DNA of 64,000 nucleotides. It comes from Sindora glabra. Its lineage: Eukaryota; Streptophyta; Magnoliopsida; Fabales; Fabaceae. Both the position numbers and the translations under genes were made by a program. Below the pieces are notes generated by a model that made no database searches, was not told the DNA's origin, and saw only the letters and a program-made list of their open reading frames with translations. The stretch lies in NCBI GenBank assembly GCA_020226215.1, contig CM035235.1, positions 2,369,151 to 2,433,150 on the forward strand. Direction: 5' to 3'. Below are positions 36,101-48,190 of this stretch, one piece after another; position 1 is the first letter of the stretch, and every line of letters begins with the position of its first letter.

Positions 36101-36992
36101 GTGCTCTTACGTTAAGTACGGTAAAGAAAAAAAGTAATTGAAAAACAAAATAGATACATACAGGCCGATATATATATATGCCTTCTCAAATGCAATTTTT
36201 AACGTTTTAGTAATAATTTATCTAAAATGATTGCATCATAAATATATTATAAAATTAATTCTGTTAATATTTTTTAAGAGAAATCACGTTTAAAATTTAG
36301 TTAAATTTATTTTAAAACAGTTAAAAATAGTTACATATGATTTATATACTTTTTTCATTGTTTTTTCAACGGAATTGTCAATATTTTTATTTTCTTAAAA
36401 AATTTTAAAAAATTATTTATAGACTTTGATAGTATTACACATATTAAGGAACTTATTTGTATTTTCATTTAAAAAAAATGGTGAAGTTTCGGGGTGTACA
36501 GAGTACTGCACGAGCTTAGAAGCAGCTGATCACGGCAGTTAACACCCAAAACGGAGTATGACAAGCGTAAAAGTTCACATCACAGTGATCAAATGGAGAA
36601 TTAGGGAGGACCTGCAAATCACCCGTACTGAAAACTCTGCGAACCGGACCGTCCCCTGACTCCAACAGGTCGGCAAACACTGCCGAAAGAGGATGGTGGA
36701 CCCCATTCTTCAGAAGCGAATGGCTACTCACGCTCCTCTGCATCAAACCTGGCCGCTGACTTCCGTAACTCGGCGAGCCGTAGCTGCTGCCGCCGCTGCT
36801 GCAGCTGTTGTGGCTCATCTCGGAGTTGATCTGCGAGGGCGAGTCGAAATCGTTCATGGCGACTTGGTCCGGCATGAGGTGGTAGTACTGAGAAGCAGAG
36901 TTCGCTAACGGAAGAAGTGAGTCCGGCGACGGCAAATGGGCGAGGAAGTCTGCGGCGCGTGAGAATGTGGTGGTGTTGGAGTGAGTATTCAT
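33148..36992 (-). CDS. CCT-motif family (CMF) transcription regulator, three exons
   Basis: The protein is a likely nuclear regulator of the CCT-motif family, a group related to CONSTANS-like proteins but lacking B-box zinc fingers. The minus-strand exons are 36992-36612, 35660-35490 and 33375-33148, all phase 0, giving 259 residues. Exon 1 encodes a Ser/Gly-rich N-terminus (MNTHSNTTTFSRAADFLAHL, then SCSSGGSSYGSPSYGSQRPG and a conserved-looking VRRVFSTGDLQ). Exon 2 holds the first part of the CCT motif (RYSPEEKKVRIERYKIKRNQ, NFNKKIK, residues about 156-184). Exon 3 completes it (YACRKTLADSRPRIRGRFAR, about 185-204) and adds an acidic C-terminus (GEEEDEEEESWVNFFDNL). The splice sites are canonical: CAG/GTCCTC, AAG/GTTTAC, TTTCCTCAG/TAT. 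Reading through the intron would truncate the protein in the middle of the CCT motif. No B-box Cys pattern is seen. The specific orthologue is not assigned beyond the family. Confidence 0.92.
33376..35489 (-). other. 2.1-kb intron interrupting the CCT motif
   Basis: This intron lies between the Lys of 'NKKIK' and the Tyr of 'YACRKTL'. It is AT-rich. ORFs at 33,589 and 34,063 (plus strand) lie inside it but have no recognisable domain; both sit in slightly GC-richer patches that may be old insertions. Confidence 0.85.
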
Positions 36993-37175
36993 GGCGCGTG
37001 GTGCTGAGGGATGATTGAAGCTAAGCAGAATTGGGAGGCAGAGAAGTTAAAGTATGAACAAGATAGGCGTGTGGAGATAGTTATTTATGAGAGACACGGA
37101 TAAAAAGAGGCCGGAAAAAAAATGAAAATTAAAAAAACATGGGAAAAGAAAGGGGATGGGACGCAAGCTGGAATA

Positions 37176-37195
37176 TGACGTGTACAGTGACGTCA
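37176..37195. promoter_or_regulatory. Paired bZIP/TGA-type motifs upstream of the CCT gene
   Basis: TGACGTGT (37,176-37,183) and the perfect palindrome TGACGTCA (37,188-37,195) lie 184-203 bp upstream of the CCT start codon, 4 bp apart. A W-box core (TTGACC) is at about 37,212. A TATA-like CATAAATAAC (minus strand) is at about 37,083-37,092. TGACGTCA is a known binding site for plant bZIP factors; its use here is inferred. Confidence 0.45.
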
Positions 37196-37301
37196 TACTT
37201 TGAGAGAGGCGTTGACCTATTTAGTTCAACTGGAACGGATTTTCTGGCCATAGTAGCCGCGAGATTCTAAATGCAACAAGTGCGTTAAAGCAGTGTGTAC
37301 T

Positions 37302-37743
37302 GGTTATGTTTGGTTCGGTTGAAAAGGGGAAGGAGTGGAATGGGAATGGAACGTAAAACGTTTTCAAATTTCAATTGGTTGGATCAGAAATGAAAACAGA
37401 GCAGAGTTAAAAATGATTTGAAAACAATCATCAGCCCTACCCAAAAAAAAAATTATTTGCTTATGTATTATTTTTTAAAAATATTTTTTTATTTTTCAAC
37501 ATAGAAATTTTATTGATAAATTATTTTTAAATTATAACTCTAAATATATTATTTACAAATATAAAAATGAACAAATTTTTTATATTTTTAATTTAATCTT
37601 CTATTTTTTATATCAATTTTATAATTAAAATAATATTTTCTTATTTGTTTATCTAAACACCTTCTATTTTTTACTTTCATTAAATTCAAAAATAATTTTT
37701 TAAAATTAATTTCTAAAAATTAAAAAAAAATCCAAACAGAGCC
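37302..37743. mobile_element. Possible 442-bp MITE in the CCT gene's upstream region
   Basis: The left end GGTTATGTTTGGTTCGGTTG and the inverted right end GGCTCTGTTTGGATTTTT share the GTTTGG word typical of hAT and Harbinger MITE tips. The inside is AT-rich and non-coding. No target duplication is evident, so both the ends and the class are uncertain. Confidence 0.35.
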
Positions 37744-39140
37744 TTTCATTCCTCGTCGGGAAGGAAAACGGACTGAAAATTGGGTAAACAAAACAATCTT
37801 CTAAAATTGCCCTCGGCGCTTTGTTTACTTGCTACCGTTACAAATCGGCCTTGATATCTCATCTTGGGAAAATGACGTCGGAGGTAATATTTTTACTTTC
37901 TAATTTTTTATAGGAACAATAAATTATAAATTGAATCATTTTAAAGTAATAAAAATTTAAAGAAAAATGCATCTCGTGTACTTATTGTATGAGTTTATTT
38001 ATAATTTATCCACTTGTAAATTAAAGTGTTAAAAAGAGAAATTATATATAATTTGGATTATTAATAAGTTATTTGCTTGTGTTTATCTTTCTTCCGTATA
38101 TAGTAAAATTTAGCGCATGTCACTAATATGCTCTTTTTTTATCTAATAAGTTTAAATGAAATTCTGAAGACTTGATTTTTGTCTTTTTTATCTTCAATTT
38201 TTTCCCAAATCTCAAACTCTAACATCTCAATATGGAAGAAATGATTCAAAATAATAAATGAAATTAAGGATAAATTAAAGTGAAATTATATTAAATTATA
38301 GCTTAATAAGGGAGCATGTAACATACATATAATATTTTTTATTAGATTTAAAAAAAAAGAGTGGGCAAGATACTTAAAGTGTAAATCACATATTTTCTCT
38401 TTTTAACACATTAAATTACAAGCCAATAAATTGTTATTATTATTATTGTATAATAATTTAAGCATAATTAATTTTATTTATTTTTAAGTAATAGAATTGA
38501 TTAAGTTTAAATTATATAATATGTATATATATGTGCGTAAAATTTATAAATAATGGTCGTGTAGATATCACTATTCTTATAAAAATTAATCTTTAATGGT
38601 ATAATTTGATCACAAGGATATAATTATCATTTTAATACATAAGTTTTTGTTTCTCTTCCTCACTTTTCAATCAAATCAAATAAAATAATAATCGGATGAA
38701 GTTACAATGTCCTAACATATTTTAGGTAACTCCCTCTAAATTTTTTGGCCAACGAGGTGCTGACATTTGGCTGACTAAAAGGAATGAGCACCAGCTTTCC
38801 TACTTGTAATAAACTTTGCTGCATGGTGCATAAAATTCGTATTTTTACTTTAACCAAAAAAAAAAAAATTCATATTTTTGACTGGGACCATTCTACTATA
38901 CTCATCCTAAAAAAAAAGTGGCATAAAATAAGCCGATCCCAGCCGTTGAAAAATGAAGGAAAGATCTCAACTATTAATTGCAAATTATTGGATATTGATG
39001 AAACCAAGATGAGAGATGGAAAATACCCTATTTATTTTATGAGTAGAAAGGGTATAAAAAGTAAAGAAATGAGACGAATTCACATATTGCTACTTGCTAG
39101 ATTTTAGGCCGTGGACCATGATTGATTGGTGAGATACAAT
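37744..39140. other. Intergenic DNA, no gene seen
   Basis: AT-rich sequence. A 107-codon ORF at 38,784-39,107 (plus strand) is Lys/Ile-rich, contains poly-A-derived lysines and shows no domain. I do not call it a gene. Confidence 0.4.
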
Positions 39141-39694
39141 CTATTTATTTATATTAATATATTTTTTTATTATTTCATATTTTGTAATTAATTCAATAAA
39201 TCAGCTATTTACGTTAAATAAAATTTATATTCTTTTATTATTAAAAAAGTATTTAGATGACAAATGTACCTCTCATGATTTTTTTCTGCTGTTTTGGTAA
39301 AACTTTTTTAGTTTCCACAAAAATCTGTATTTCTGAAAAACCATATTTTTTAATTATAATTCCATACTCATAAGCAAATTAATTATGCAAACAGCTAAAA
39401 CTTCTTATAACTTATTTTAACAAATTAAAATTAAAACATTAAAAAAATTAAACTAATTAAAATATTTAACATAAACTATTTTTATACTTTAAGCTGTCAG
39501 ATAAAGTCATGATTCTAAACAATACACTAGTGTAATTACATTTTATTATTTTTATGTAAATTATTAATTTATTATTAAATTTATTTTAAAATAATTGCCA
39601 TTAAATTAAACTTTAGAATAAATGAGTATAATTTATCTATTTTTAAATTTATTTATCCAGTTTCTATAATAAAAATAATTAATTTAATGGACTC
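39141..39694. repeat. Duplicated segment, copy A (lacks the MITE)
   Basis: About 555 bp, matched by 40,536-42,051. Shared blocks include ACTCATAAGCAAATTAATTA, AACTTATTTTAACAAATTAA, TAAACTATTTTTATACTTTAAG, ATAATTGCCATTA and TTTATCCAG. At the position where copy B carries a MITE, copy A reads CTTTAAGCTGTCAGATAAAG without interruption (about 39,488-39,507). Confidence 0.8.
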
Positions 39695-40535
39695 AGATAA
39701 AAGATTTTGAGATCCAACTTGAAATGCACACAAAAAGGATAAAATTTTGAAAAAATGTTACATGCTATTTGAATGAAATACTTAACTAATCAAATTTCTT
39801 TTTCTGTAAGAGAAAATGGAAGATTTGATCTTTTAATAGTACATATGATTGTTGGAGTTTGACCTTTTATTTATTTTTGCTCTGCGATGTTAATTTCCAA
39901 TGCAAAATAATGTTTTCCTATCATCTTCATCTTTAATTAAGGTCCTATTTATTTTAACAAAAATATTTTTATAAAATATAACTATAAAACATTAAGGTAA
40001 TAGAAATAATTTAAATATTTAATGTAAAGAGTTTGGTAAAAAATAATTTTTTAAAAAATGATTTTTTTAATTATCATATTTTTAGATATTATATTTTTTA
40101 ATCACAAATTCTAAAAATATATAAAAAAATTTATATGAAGAAATAAAATTTCCCTATAAGAAATATCTTTCAAAAAATAAATGGAAGCTACTATAATACT
40201 ATAAGTTAGGTTATAAAGATATTAGTACCCTGACTTATTTGATAAAAGCAAATTATGATTTAATGAGTTTTATGGGATAACTTAACTTATGCTTAATAAT
40301 TTTCTATGTTTTTAATTAAATAATAACCTGTATTCTAATTAATTATGTAAATAAATATTTAGCATATATTTATTAATTGAATATAAATAAATAAAAATAA
40401 ATAAATAAGCATCTAATATCATAGAATATAATTAATTAAATCTTATGTAATTATATTACTATTTTGAATATCTTGATTGGATTAAAATTAAATTTTAATT
40501 TGAAAATAAATATGAATTAATTTAATTTACATATT

Positions 40536-42051
40536 TATTTATTTTAACATTTTTGTATTATTTTATATTTTTTAGCTAATTTATTAGATTAACTATTTAC
40601 ATTAAACAAAGTTTTATATTCTTTAATTATAAGAAAGAATGTATTTCAATGACAAATATAAGTACTTTTCCTGGGATTTCTCTATAATTTTGGTAATTTT
40701 TTTTAATTTCTAAAAAAATTCTTATTCATGAAAAAACATGTTTTGTAATTATAATTCCATACTCATAAGCAAATTAATTATACAAACAACTAAAACTTCA
40801 TATAACTTATTTTAACAAATTAAAGTTAAAACATTAAAACTGCTAAACTAATTAAAATTTTCAACATAAACTATTTTTATACTTTAAGGTTCCGTTTCAG
40901 ATAACTGATAAGTTAGTTAATAGTTAATAAGTTACTTGGTAACTGATAATCTAATAACTTATAATTGATAGTTAATAACTAATAACTATTTACATTAAAC
41001 AAAGTTTTATATTCTTTAATTATAAGAAAGAATGTATTTCAATGACAAATATAAGTACTTTTCCTGGGATTTCTCTACAATTTTGGTAATTTTTTTAATT
41101 TTTAAAAAAATTCTTATTTCTAAAAAAGCATGTTTTATAATTATAATTTCATACTCATAAGCAAATTAATTATACAAATAGCTAAAACTTCGTATAACTT
41201 ATTTTAACAAATTAAAGTTAAAACATTAAAATTGCTAAACTAATTAAAATTTTCAACATAAACTATTTTTATACTTTAAGGTTCCATTTCACATAAATAA
41301 CTAATAAACTACTTAGTAACTGATAAGTTAATAACTTATAACTGATAGTTAATAAGTAATAAGTTAATTAAAGTATTTCGTAAAATTAGCCGTTATAAAA
41401 TGACATAAAAAGATATATTAATAGAAATATATACATAATTTAAATAATTTATATTTATCTAAAAAATAAATTATATTAACATAATTAAAAAGTTTAAAAT
41501 AAAAGCATGATTTTTAATATTTAATTAATTATATTTTATAAACTTATATATTTATTTACTTATATAATTTTTTTATTATAAAATTATAATTACTTAAAAT
41601 ATAATTAATTATATTATAAAAAAATTATTTAAATTTATATTACAAAAGGTATAAGTTGTAAATTAATAAAAAAATAAGAATGAATTTGAAAAGAATTTAA
41701 AAAAGTAGTAGCTTCTAACTACTCTAAGTAATTTATTAAATCAAAATTTATAAGTTAATACAAGAAATACTTTTAGATGTTAACTTATAACTTATTGATT
41801 AGGTTAATAAATTATAAATTAACTTATTTGTTACACGAAACAAAGCCTAAGTTGTGAGATAAAATCATGATTCTAAACAACACAATATGTAATTACATTT
41901 TATGTTTTTTGTGTAAATTATTAATTTATTATTGAATTATTTTAAAATAATTGCCATTAGATTGAACTTTAGAATAAATGAGTGTAATTTATCTATTTTT
42001 AAATATACTTATCCAGTTTTTTCAAAATAAAAATAATTAATCTAGTGGACT
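40536..42051. repeat. Duplicated segment, copy B (carries MITE and internal tandem duplication)
   Basis: The same segment as 39,141-39,694, expanded by two events. One is a Tourist-like element at 41,280-41,847. The other is a 393-bp tandem duplication: AACTATTTACATTAAACAAAG starts at 40,591 and again at 40,984. The first tandem copy ends with a ~100-bp piece of the MITE's 5' end (from 40,888), so the tandem duplication came after the MITE insertion. Confidence 0.8.
41280..41847. mobile_element. 568-bp Tourist-like (PIF/Harbinger) MITE
   Basis: The ends GGTTCCATTTCACATAA and, inverted, GGCTTTGTTTCGTGTAA are alike, and TAA lies directly outside both (41,277-41,279 and 41,848-41,850). Copy A of the surrounding duplication gives the empty site. 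The inside is AT-rich and non-coding, with repeated 'aacttataactgatagttaataa' wording. TAA/TTA target duplications are typical of PIF/Harbinger elements. Confidence 0.78.
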
Positions 42052-42605
42052 TATAATTTATTTTTCTGTTTCCCGAATATTAATATCCAAGTCAATCAAT
42101 CGGGCTTGTGGTCGAGGAAATTTTCTCACAAAATGTCAAAATGAGGCAGCTTTATTTTCTTCTAAAGCAGAAAAGGGTAAAATTGCCCATTTTTACCTTT
42201 GAGAAATAGAAAGTTAAGGTTATAACTTACTTTGATAGTGAGCGCTAACAACTATTGCTTCCACGTGTCAGAAGAACATTGAGTCTCAGTTGTGAGTAGG
42301 AGAGAGTACCAGAAGCTTTTTTAGCCAAAGAAAAACTTCCATCCCGCACCATTGTAAAGTACACCGCCATTCTTCTTCTTTAATATGCCTGATGGTAGAA
42401 AATTTGTCAGACCGTTAATCTTCCATTAATAAAATGATTATTGTTATACATATCACCCTCTAAATTTGAATTATAAATTAAAATTGAAAACTACTTTAAA
42501 TATTAATAAATAATTTGATAAGTATAAATAAATTACTATCTCATTTCTTGCGAGGATATAATGATTTATAAACAATAAGCGAACAGCATCTTCATCTTTT
42601 AACTA

Positions 42606-42789
42606 TAGTAAAATCTCGATAAATTAACACCTTTGATAGCATGAAAATTTAATAATTAATAAATATATTATTTAATTAAAAATCAATTTATTAAGTTATT
42701 CTTTATTTTAAAACATTAAATTATATATAAGGAGGTTATTAATTTATATATTATTTAATTCCAGTCATTAATTTATCGAGATTATACTG
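42606..42789. mobile_element. 184-bp Emigrant-like (Tc1/mariner, pogo type) MITE
   Basis: The left end TAGTAAAATCTCGATAAATT and the inverted right end CAGTATAATCTCGATAAATT are nearly the same and flanked by TA on both sides (42,604-42,605 and 42,790-42,791). This closely resembles the Arabidopsis Emigrant tip that I recall as CAGTAAAACCTCTATAAATT. The interior is non-coding. Confidence 0.78.
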
Positions 42790-42791
42790 TA

Positions 42792-45070
42792 ATATTACTT
42801 TTTTAGGGTAAATTATACTATATTTGTTACACATCTTAAAAAATTATGATTTATTTTATTTTTTACTAACATGTATGTGTATATGATAATTAATTAATTA
42901 TTGTGGATATATTTGAGATGAAAATTAAAGTAAGAATAATAGGATTTTAAAATAAAAATATGAACAACAAAATTATTACAAGTTTGTGAGAGGTTAAAAT
43001 TAAATAAATTTGTATAGAGGAAATTTAAGAAATATTTTGTTTCAATTTGTCCTTCAATCACTTATAAATTATAAAAATATCCCTCAAATATCAATTCCTT
43101 ATAACTCTTTTAGCCAATAGCCTAACACCCAATTTCTTCCTCCTTACCCAGCATCTCTTCTCCCTAACCTTAACTTCTTTTTCTTAGCATTGCAAGAGGA
43201 ATTGAGCCAACAATTTCAAAAAAACATCAATAATCACTCTTTAAGTAAGGTAATCTTCCTTGGTGTCAAGCTATGGGTTAGTAATTCTTAAGTTGTTGTT
43301 TGTGAAAAAGGAAAATAGGGGATTTGAGGTTTTCAATCTAATTTGTCCTTGATTTGTTTAAGATAATCCAATGATCCTTCTAGCTTTTTTGCATCTCCTG
43401 CAGTCATTTGTAAGTAGATAATTTACTTAAACCACTTATTTTATATGATTTGGTGATAGTTGTAATTAAAATGTTAAGGTTAGGAATTTGATGATTAAAT
43501 GTGTTGATTTTGTATAAGGAAGAGATTTTTTTTATTGTGATTAGAATAAGTATGGATAATGAGGTTGTATTGAATTTTAGCTATCATATTGTGTATGTGT
43601 TGGATCAAGGAAGAATTAACCATATAAACAGTGTTTTTGCACAATTCTACAAAATTATGAGCTAATACTTAAGTACACAAATAAATATAATTCTAAAGTT
43701 GTTCTCGGATGCCCATACTCGAGTATAGCATCTAGAATTGCTTCTGGACATCCATAAGTAAATATATACTCAATTATAAGGGCCAAGATTCATTTTTGGA
43801 ACTCCATACTTGAGCATATATACGAGTATTCTCCCTGTTTGTCTAGTTCTACTTATTTTTATGATATTTTAAGGAAATGTTATGATATATGGATAATGCT
43901 AATATATATGGAGCTTACAGATAGTATGGTAAATAGATATGGATGTTATATATTTATTGATAACTTGCACATAATATTTTGATCATTATGTTTATGTTTA
44001 TTATATTTATTCTATGGGATTTAAAGATAGTGAATGCATGTACAATATGGAATTATGAGATAACAAAAATATCAATACTTTTGTGAATGATCTTGATAAT
44101 AGAATTCCTAATTGAAATGTGATATGATATGAAATGTGATTAGGGGAAACTGAATTACGTGAAATGTGAAATAGTATCAGATTTAGGAAATCATTTGTGA
44201 AGGGCTAAGGTTAGCTCTGCAAAAACAAGATTAGATTTATGAAAAAGTAAGATTGATTAGGAGTCATAATAAGATTTAAATACATTCATATATTGTTTAT
44301 TTATTCTTGTTATTATAATTTACTTGAATATGAAAATTCATTTATGGTTGAGAAATAATTTATGTGCAAAAGGCTTGTCATACCATTTTTTGTAAATTGA
44401 AGAATAAACTATATGCTTACTAACAAGTATATTAGTATCAATATAATATATGTGACGTTATCAATGAATGGCTATATATATCAATACAGTGGATCATGGT
44501 ATCAATGTTCCTTGAGTACAATTGTACAAGGAAGTGAAGTGGCATCAATTAAAACCTAAAGGTACACTAGTTCATAAATTACTTTTTCCATAGGAAGGTA
44601 AAGATATTTATTACTTCTCTTTCTATGGCTTATTCAATAGGATATCTATTGAAATTTAGTATTTTTTTTACTAGAAAACTTTCATTATTTTGCTTGCTTA
44701 CTTAGTTTACCATGAAGACTCATTCTATTTCCCTTTTTCTTTATGGAAAATATTCCTTTTAAGTACTCAATTACTATATGCTGGAAGGGAAGTGGACCCA
44801 TTTAAGTATTTTTGACATTAAGGTAAGTTGTGAGGCAATGGTAATGGTTAGCAGTAGAAGTTCTTATTCATTATGTGATAAAATTGCATCCTACACTTTT
44901 TTTTTCTTTTTGTATTTAGGAAATACATATTTCCATAAGAAATTAGGATGTCATCAATCATATCAATTTAATTACATCCTATTTAGATAGGTTAGTAAGA
45001 GGTTGCTAAGGACAACTCTCTACATTGGACAACTCCCTACATCAGTTATACATTCTGAAGTTGGACAGTG

Positions 45071-45145
<75 letters not shown>

Positions 45146-46600
45146 TGAATCAAAGAGATCAAAATTTAAAAAAAAAATACAAAGTAATGGATTAAGTTGG
45201 ATAAACCTTCAAGCATCATTTAGAAGCAATTATATTGTAGCATCACTAAAAAGATGTCAATATATCATCTCAACATGAATATTAATGATTCTATTCTTAA
45301 TGGTATATAAATTTAATATAGTATAATTACACTTAATGCAACTAAAAATCTCTTCTTCTTGTTATGGTTTGTTGCTAAGATAATTTATGCAAAGAAATCA
45401 AATGAAAATTAAGAATAATTGCTTCTAGCCACAATAATTTGATATAAAGTACCAATATCACTTGAATTCGTATCCGAAACCATTAAAAATGGGGGGAAAA
45501 AACACGTTGGTAGAATGTGTATAGACAAAATTTGAAATGTATTACCCATGTATTTTATGGGCTTGACTTCTATCGAGAGCAAAAACCACTTCACATGCAT
45601 GAAAGCATGGGTTAAAAAATCATGGAAATCACATTTATGCACTATTTTTTATATAATTTTATACCATTAAGTTAATTATTATCATATAATTAATTTGAAA
45701 ATAATAATTAATTTAACTTAAAATTAATTAAATCATATCAATTTAGTGCAATTCTACAATACTAAGAGTGGAAAGTGAAGCATACAATATTTGGGGTTAC
45801 GTGGCATCATTTTATCCAGTTTTAAATTTAAAATATTATCTTATCTTATCCACTCATCAGTTTTAACCAACAACTGGTCTAATTTGCAAGGTAATTATAT
45901 TTTTAAAATTTTGATTCTTAACCTCAAAATTGTTTAAAATTGAATAAATAAATTTTATCAGTCAAAAGTTTTTCGATTTGATTTATTTGATGGCTTTCGA
46001 GGGTGATCTTTTTTATTTGAAAAAAGAAACCCAGCATGAAAATTTAACCATTTATCCACCTCAAATGCTGTAGAAATCGAGTACGAAGAGTCAATTTGAA
46101 CGGTAAACTTCCATTATTGGTTGCACTATTTACTCAATTTTCCTCTCCAATTGTTTTAATTTATTTTATCTATTTGTGATGGTGATTGATTTTGCATTTT
46201 AGTTTTTCACTTGTTGTTTCATTGGATTTGACTATGTTTAAGCTTTGATGGTTGAAAGTGGTTTTTAATTAATCTCAAAATTCTTCTTAATAGTATAAAT
46301 TTACATTAAATTACTGAAAAAGTGATGCATATTAACTCTACCTAATAGAGTATTTATAACATTCTAAATTGAGTATATAAAACATGGTTTTGATCACTGA
46401 AAAAATATATAAAAAAATTACATACATCAAATATGAAATTTGAAATTGAATTTAAATATTTTATGATTTTAAATTTTAATACATATAGCATTGTTAAAAA
46501 AAAAAAAAACCCTCTAGTTCACAAACTAATTTGACGGGATTTGGAATTTTGCATCCACTCAATGTCGTTTAGAAACATGATACTTTTCCTTTTCAAGAAG
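42792..46600. other. Intergenic DNA, no gene seen
   Basis: The stretch 43,020-45,060 is slightly less AT-rich and contains repeated words such as 'ccatactcgagtata' (43,709) and 'ccatacttgagcatata' (43,825), possibly from a decayed retroelement, but no coding domain is visible. A long (TA)n microsatellite occupies about 45,074-45,143. The ORFs at 44,778 and 45,409 show no recognisable features. Confidence 0.4.
45074..45143. repeat. (TA)n microsatellite, ~70 bp
   Basis: An uninterrupted TA run, the longest in the window. Confidence 0.95.
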
Positions 46601-46699
46601 ATAGATACAGACAGTTGTGCAAGGAATTCATAATTTTTCACGCTGAATTCACGGTTTTAATAAAAAAAAGTTTTGTAATTTTTTTTTTTAAATTGAAAC

Positions 46700-46960
46700 T
46701 GTCAGTTCATGATGTAAATCCCTTAATTCAACGGATGCCACCGACTTCGCTGGATGATGGAAAGTGTAGAGAACTTTATCCATTGACATGTCAGGAAAAC
46801 AAGAAAAGTGAAAGTGGTTTCAGATTAGGCCTCAAAAATAGGATTTGGGAGGCTGGGGTGGCCGCATGGGGTGGAACTTTAAGTTGCGGGCTGGAAGAGA
46901 AAGTGAGGACTTTCTGCGGCACCACTTGTGAATGGCTTTTTGACCAAGACGCTGCATCGG
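46700..46960 (+). other. Unexplained coding-like island just outside the MULE
   Basis: A GC-richer frame reads PLIQRMPPTSLDDGKCRELYP, then KSESGFRLGLKNRIWEAGVA and LSCGLEEKVRTFCGTTCEWL. The composition looks protein-like, but I know no family that fits. The N-terminal part of the open frame (from 46,615) is low-complexity. It could be a gene fragment abutting or captured by the element that starts at about 46,965. Confidence 0.25.
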
Positions 46961-47041
46961 AAGAAATAAATTTTTGAAATTCTGCGCTTCTAAAATAAAT
47001 TCCCAGAATCCTTAATTTTTTTTTTTAAAGAAAATGACAGT

Positions 47042-47165
47042 AACATCCTGACGCAAACCGTGATCAGGCCAACCCAAGCGTGATTGGACTGCAACCTGAT
47101 CACATCTTGATGCAAACCGTGATCAGTCTACGACCTAATCACGTCTTGATGCAAGCCGTGATCAG
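47042..47165 (+). repeat. Subterminal repeats in the MULE
   Basis: A unit of about 52-60 bp recurs: 'ctgacgcaaaccgtgatcagg', 'cttgatgcaaaccgtgatcag' and 'cttgatgcaagccgtgatcagg', with GTGATTGG/TGATCAC/TAATCACG words between them. Both orientations of (C)GTGATCAG occur. Such arrays near MULE ends are candidate transposase-binding sites. Confidence 0.6.
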
Positions 47166-47174
47166 GCGCACAAA

Positions 47175-47310
47175 ACTATTTCCCCACGAAGGAGGCTTGT
47201 ATACATGGAGTGCGAGCGAGCTTGAAGCAAGAAGCGCATGCGAGCTTGAAGCAAAGAGAGAAAAGAAGCATAGCAGTATAGGAGAGCTTGAAGCAGAGAA
47301 AAAATGAGAG
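47175..47310 (+). repeat. Short GAGCTTGAAGCA repeats
   Basis: GAGCTTGAAGCA(A/G/C) occurs four to five times within about 110 bp (47,217-47,320). This gives the ELEA-rich peptide of the ORF at 47,080, which I do not regard as a gene. Confidence 0.6.
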
Positions 47311-47329
47311 CTTGAAGCACATATTCAAT

Positions 47330-48190
47330 AATTTTTTAATTTAATTTATTATTTTTAATTTGTTTAATTAAAGTAAATTTATTTATTTATTTGATTTAAT
47401 AATTTTAATTTATTTATTTATTTAAATTAAATTTATTTATTTATTTATTTGATTTAATATTTTTAATTTATTTGTTTGATTTAATTTAGTTAGTTTTATT
47501 TATTTGATTTAATTTAGTTAATTAATTTATTTGATTTAACTTAGTTAATTTGTTTATTTAATTTAATTTAGTTAATTAATTTATTTGATTTAATGTATTT
47601 AATTTATTTATTTGAGTTAATATATTTTAATTTACTTGTTTAATTTAATTTAGTTAATTAATTTATTTGATTTATTTGTTTGATTTAATTTAGTTGATTT
47701 ATTTGTTTGATTTAATTTAGTTAATTAATTTATTTGATTTAATTTAGTAGATTAATTTATCTGATATAATTTAGTTAATTTTTTTTATTTAATTTAATGT
47801 ATTGAATTTATTTATTTAATTTAATTTATTTATTTGAGTTAATATTTTTAATTTATTTGTTTGATTTAATTTAGTTAATTAATTTATTTGATTTAATTTA
47901 GTTAATTTATTTGTTTGATTTAATTTAGTTGATTTATTTATTTGATTTAATTTAGTTAATTAATTTATTTGATTTAATTTGGTTGATTTATTTGTTTGAT
48001 TTAATTTAGTTAATTAATTTATTTATTTGATTTAATTTAGTTAATTTTTCATTTGATTTAATTTAGTTAATTTTTTTATTTGATTTAATGTATATTTTTT
48101 TATTTGATTTAATTAAGGTAATTTATTTGTTGGATTTAATCTATTTAATATATTTAATAAAACTAATTTATTTGTTAGAGTTAATTTATT
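47330..48190. repeat. AT-rich satellite of the 'tttgatttaatttagttaatta' type
   Basis: About 860 bp of nearly pure A/T plus scattered G, built from variants of TTTGATTTAATTTAGTTAAT (unit about 22-30 bp, more than 20 copies, imperfect). It lies inside the MULE between the left subterminal repeats and the transposase. Confidence 0.8.

Noticed and set aside
36693..36908. Plus-strand Ala-rich ORF opposite CCT exon 1
   Set aside because: It is the antisense reading of the Ser/Gly codons of the real exon.
38784..39107. 107-codon plus-strand ORF
   Set aside because: It is Lys/Ile-rich from A-runs, with no domain or conserved feature recognised.
47330..48190. CRISPR-like or centromeric array
   Set aside because: The unit is a variable AT-rich satellite without spacers and lies inside a transposon.
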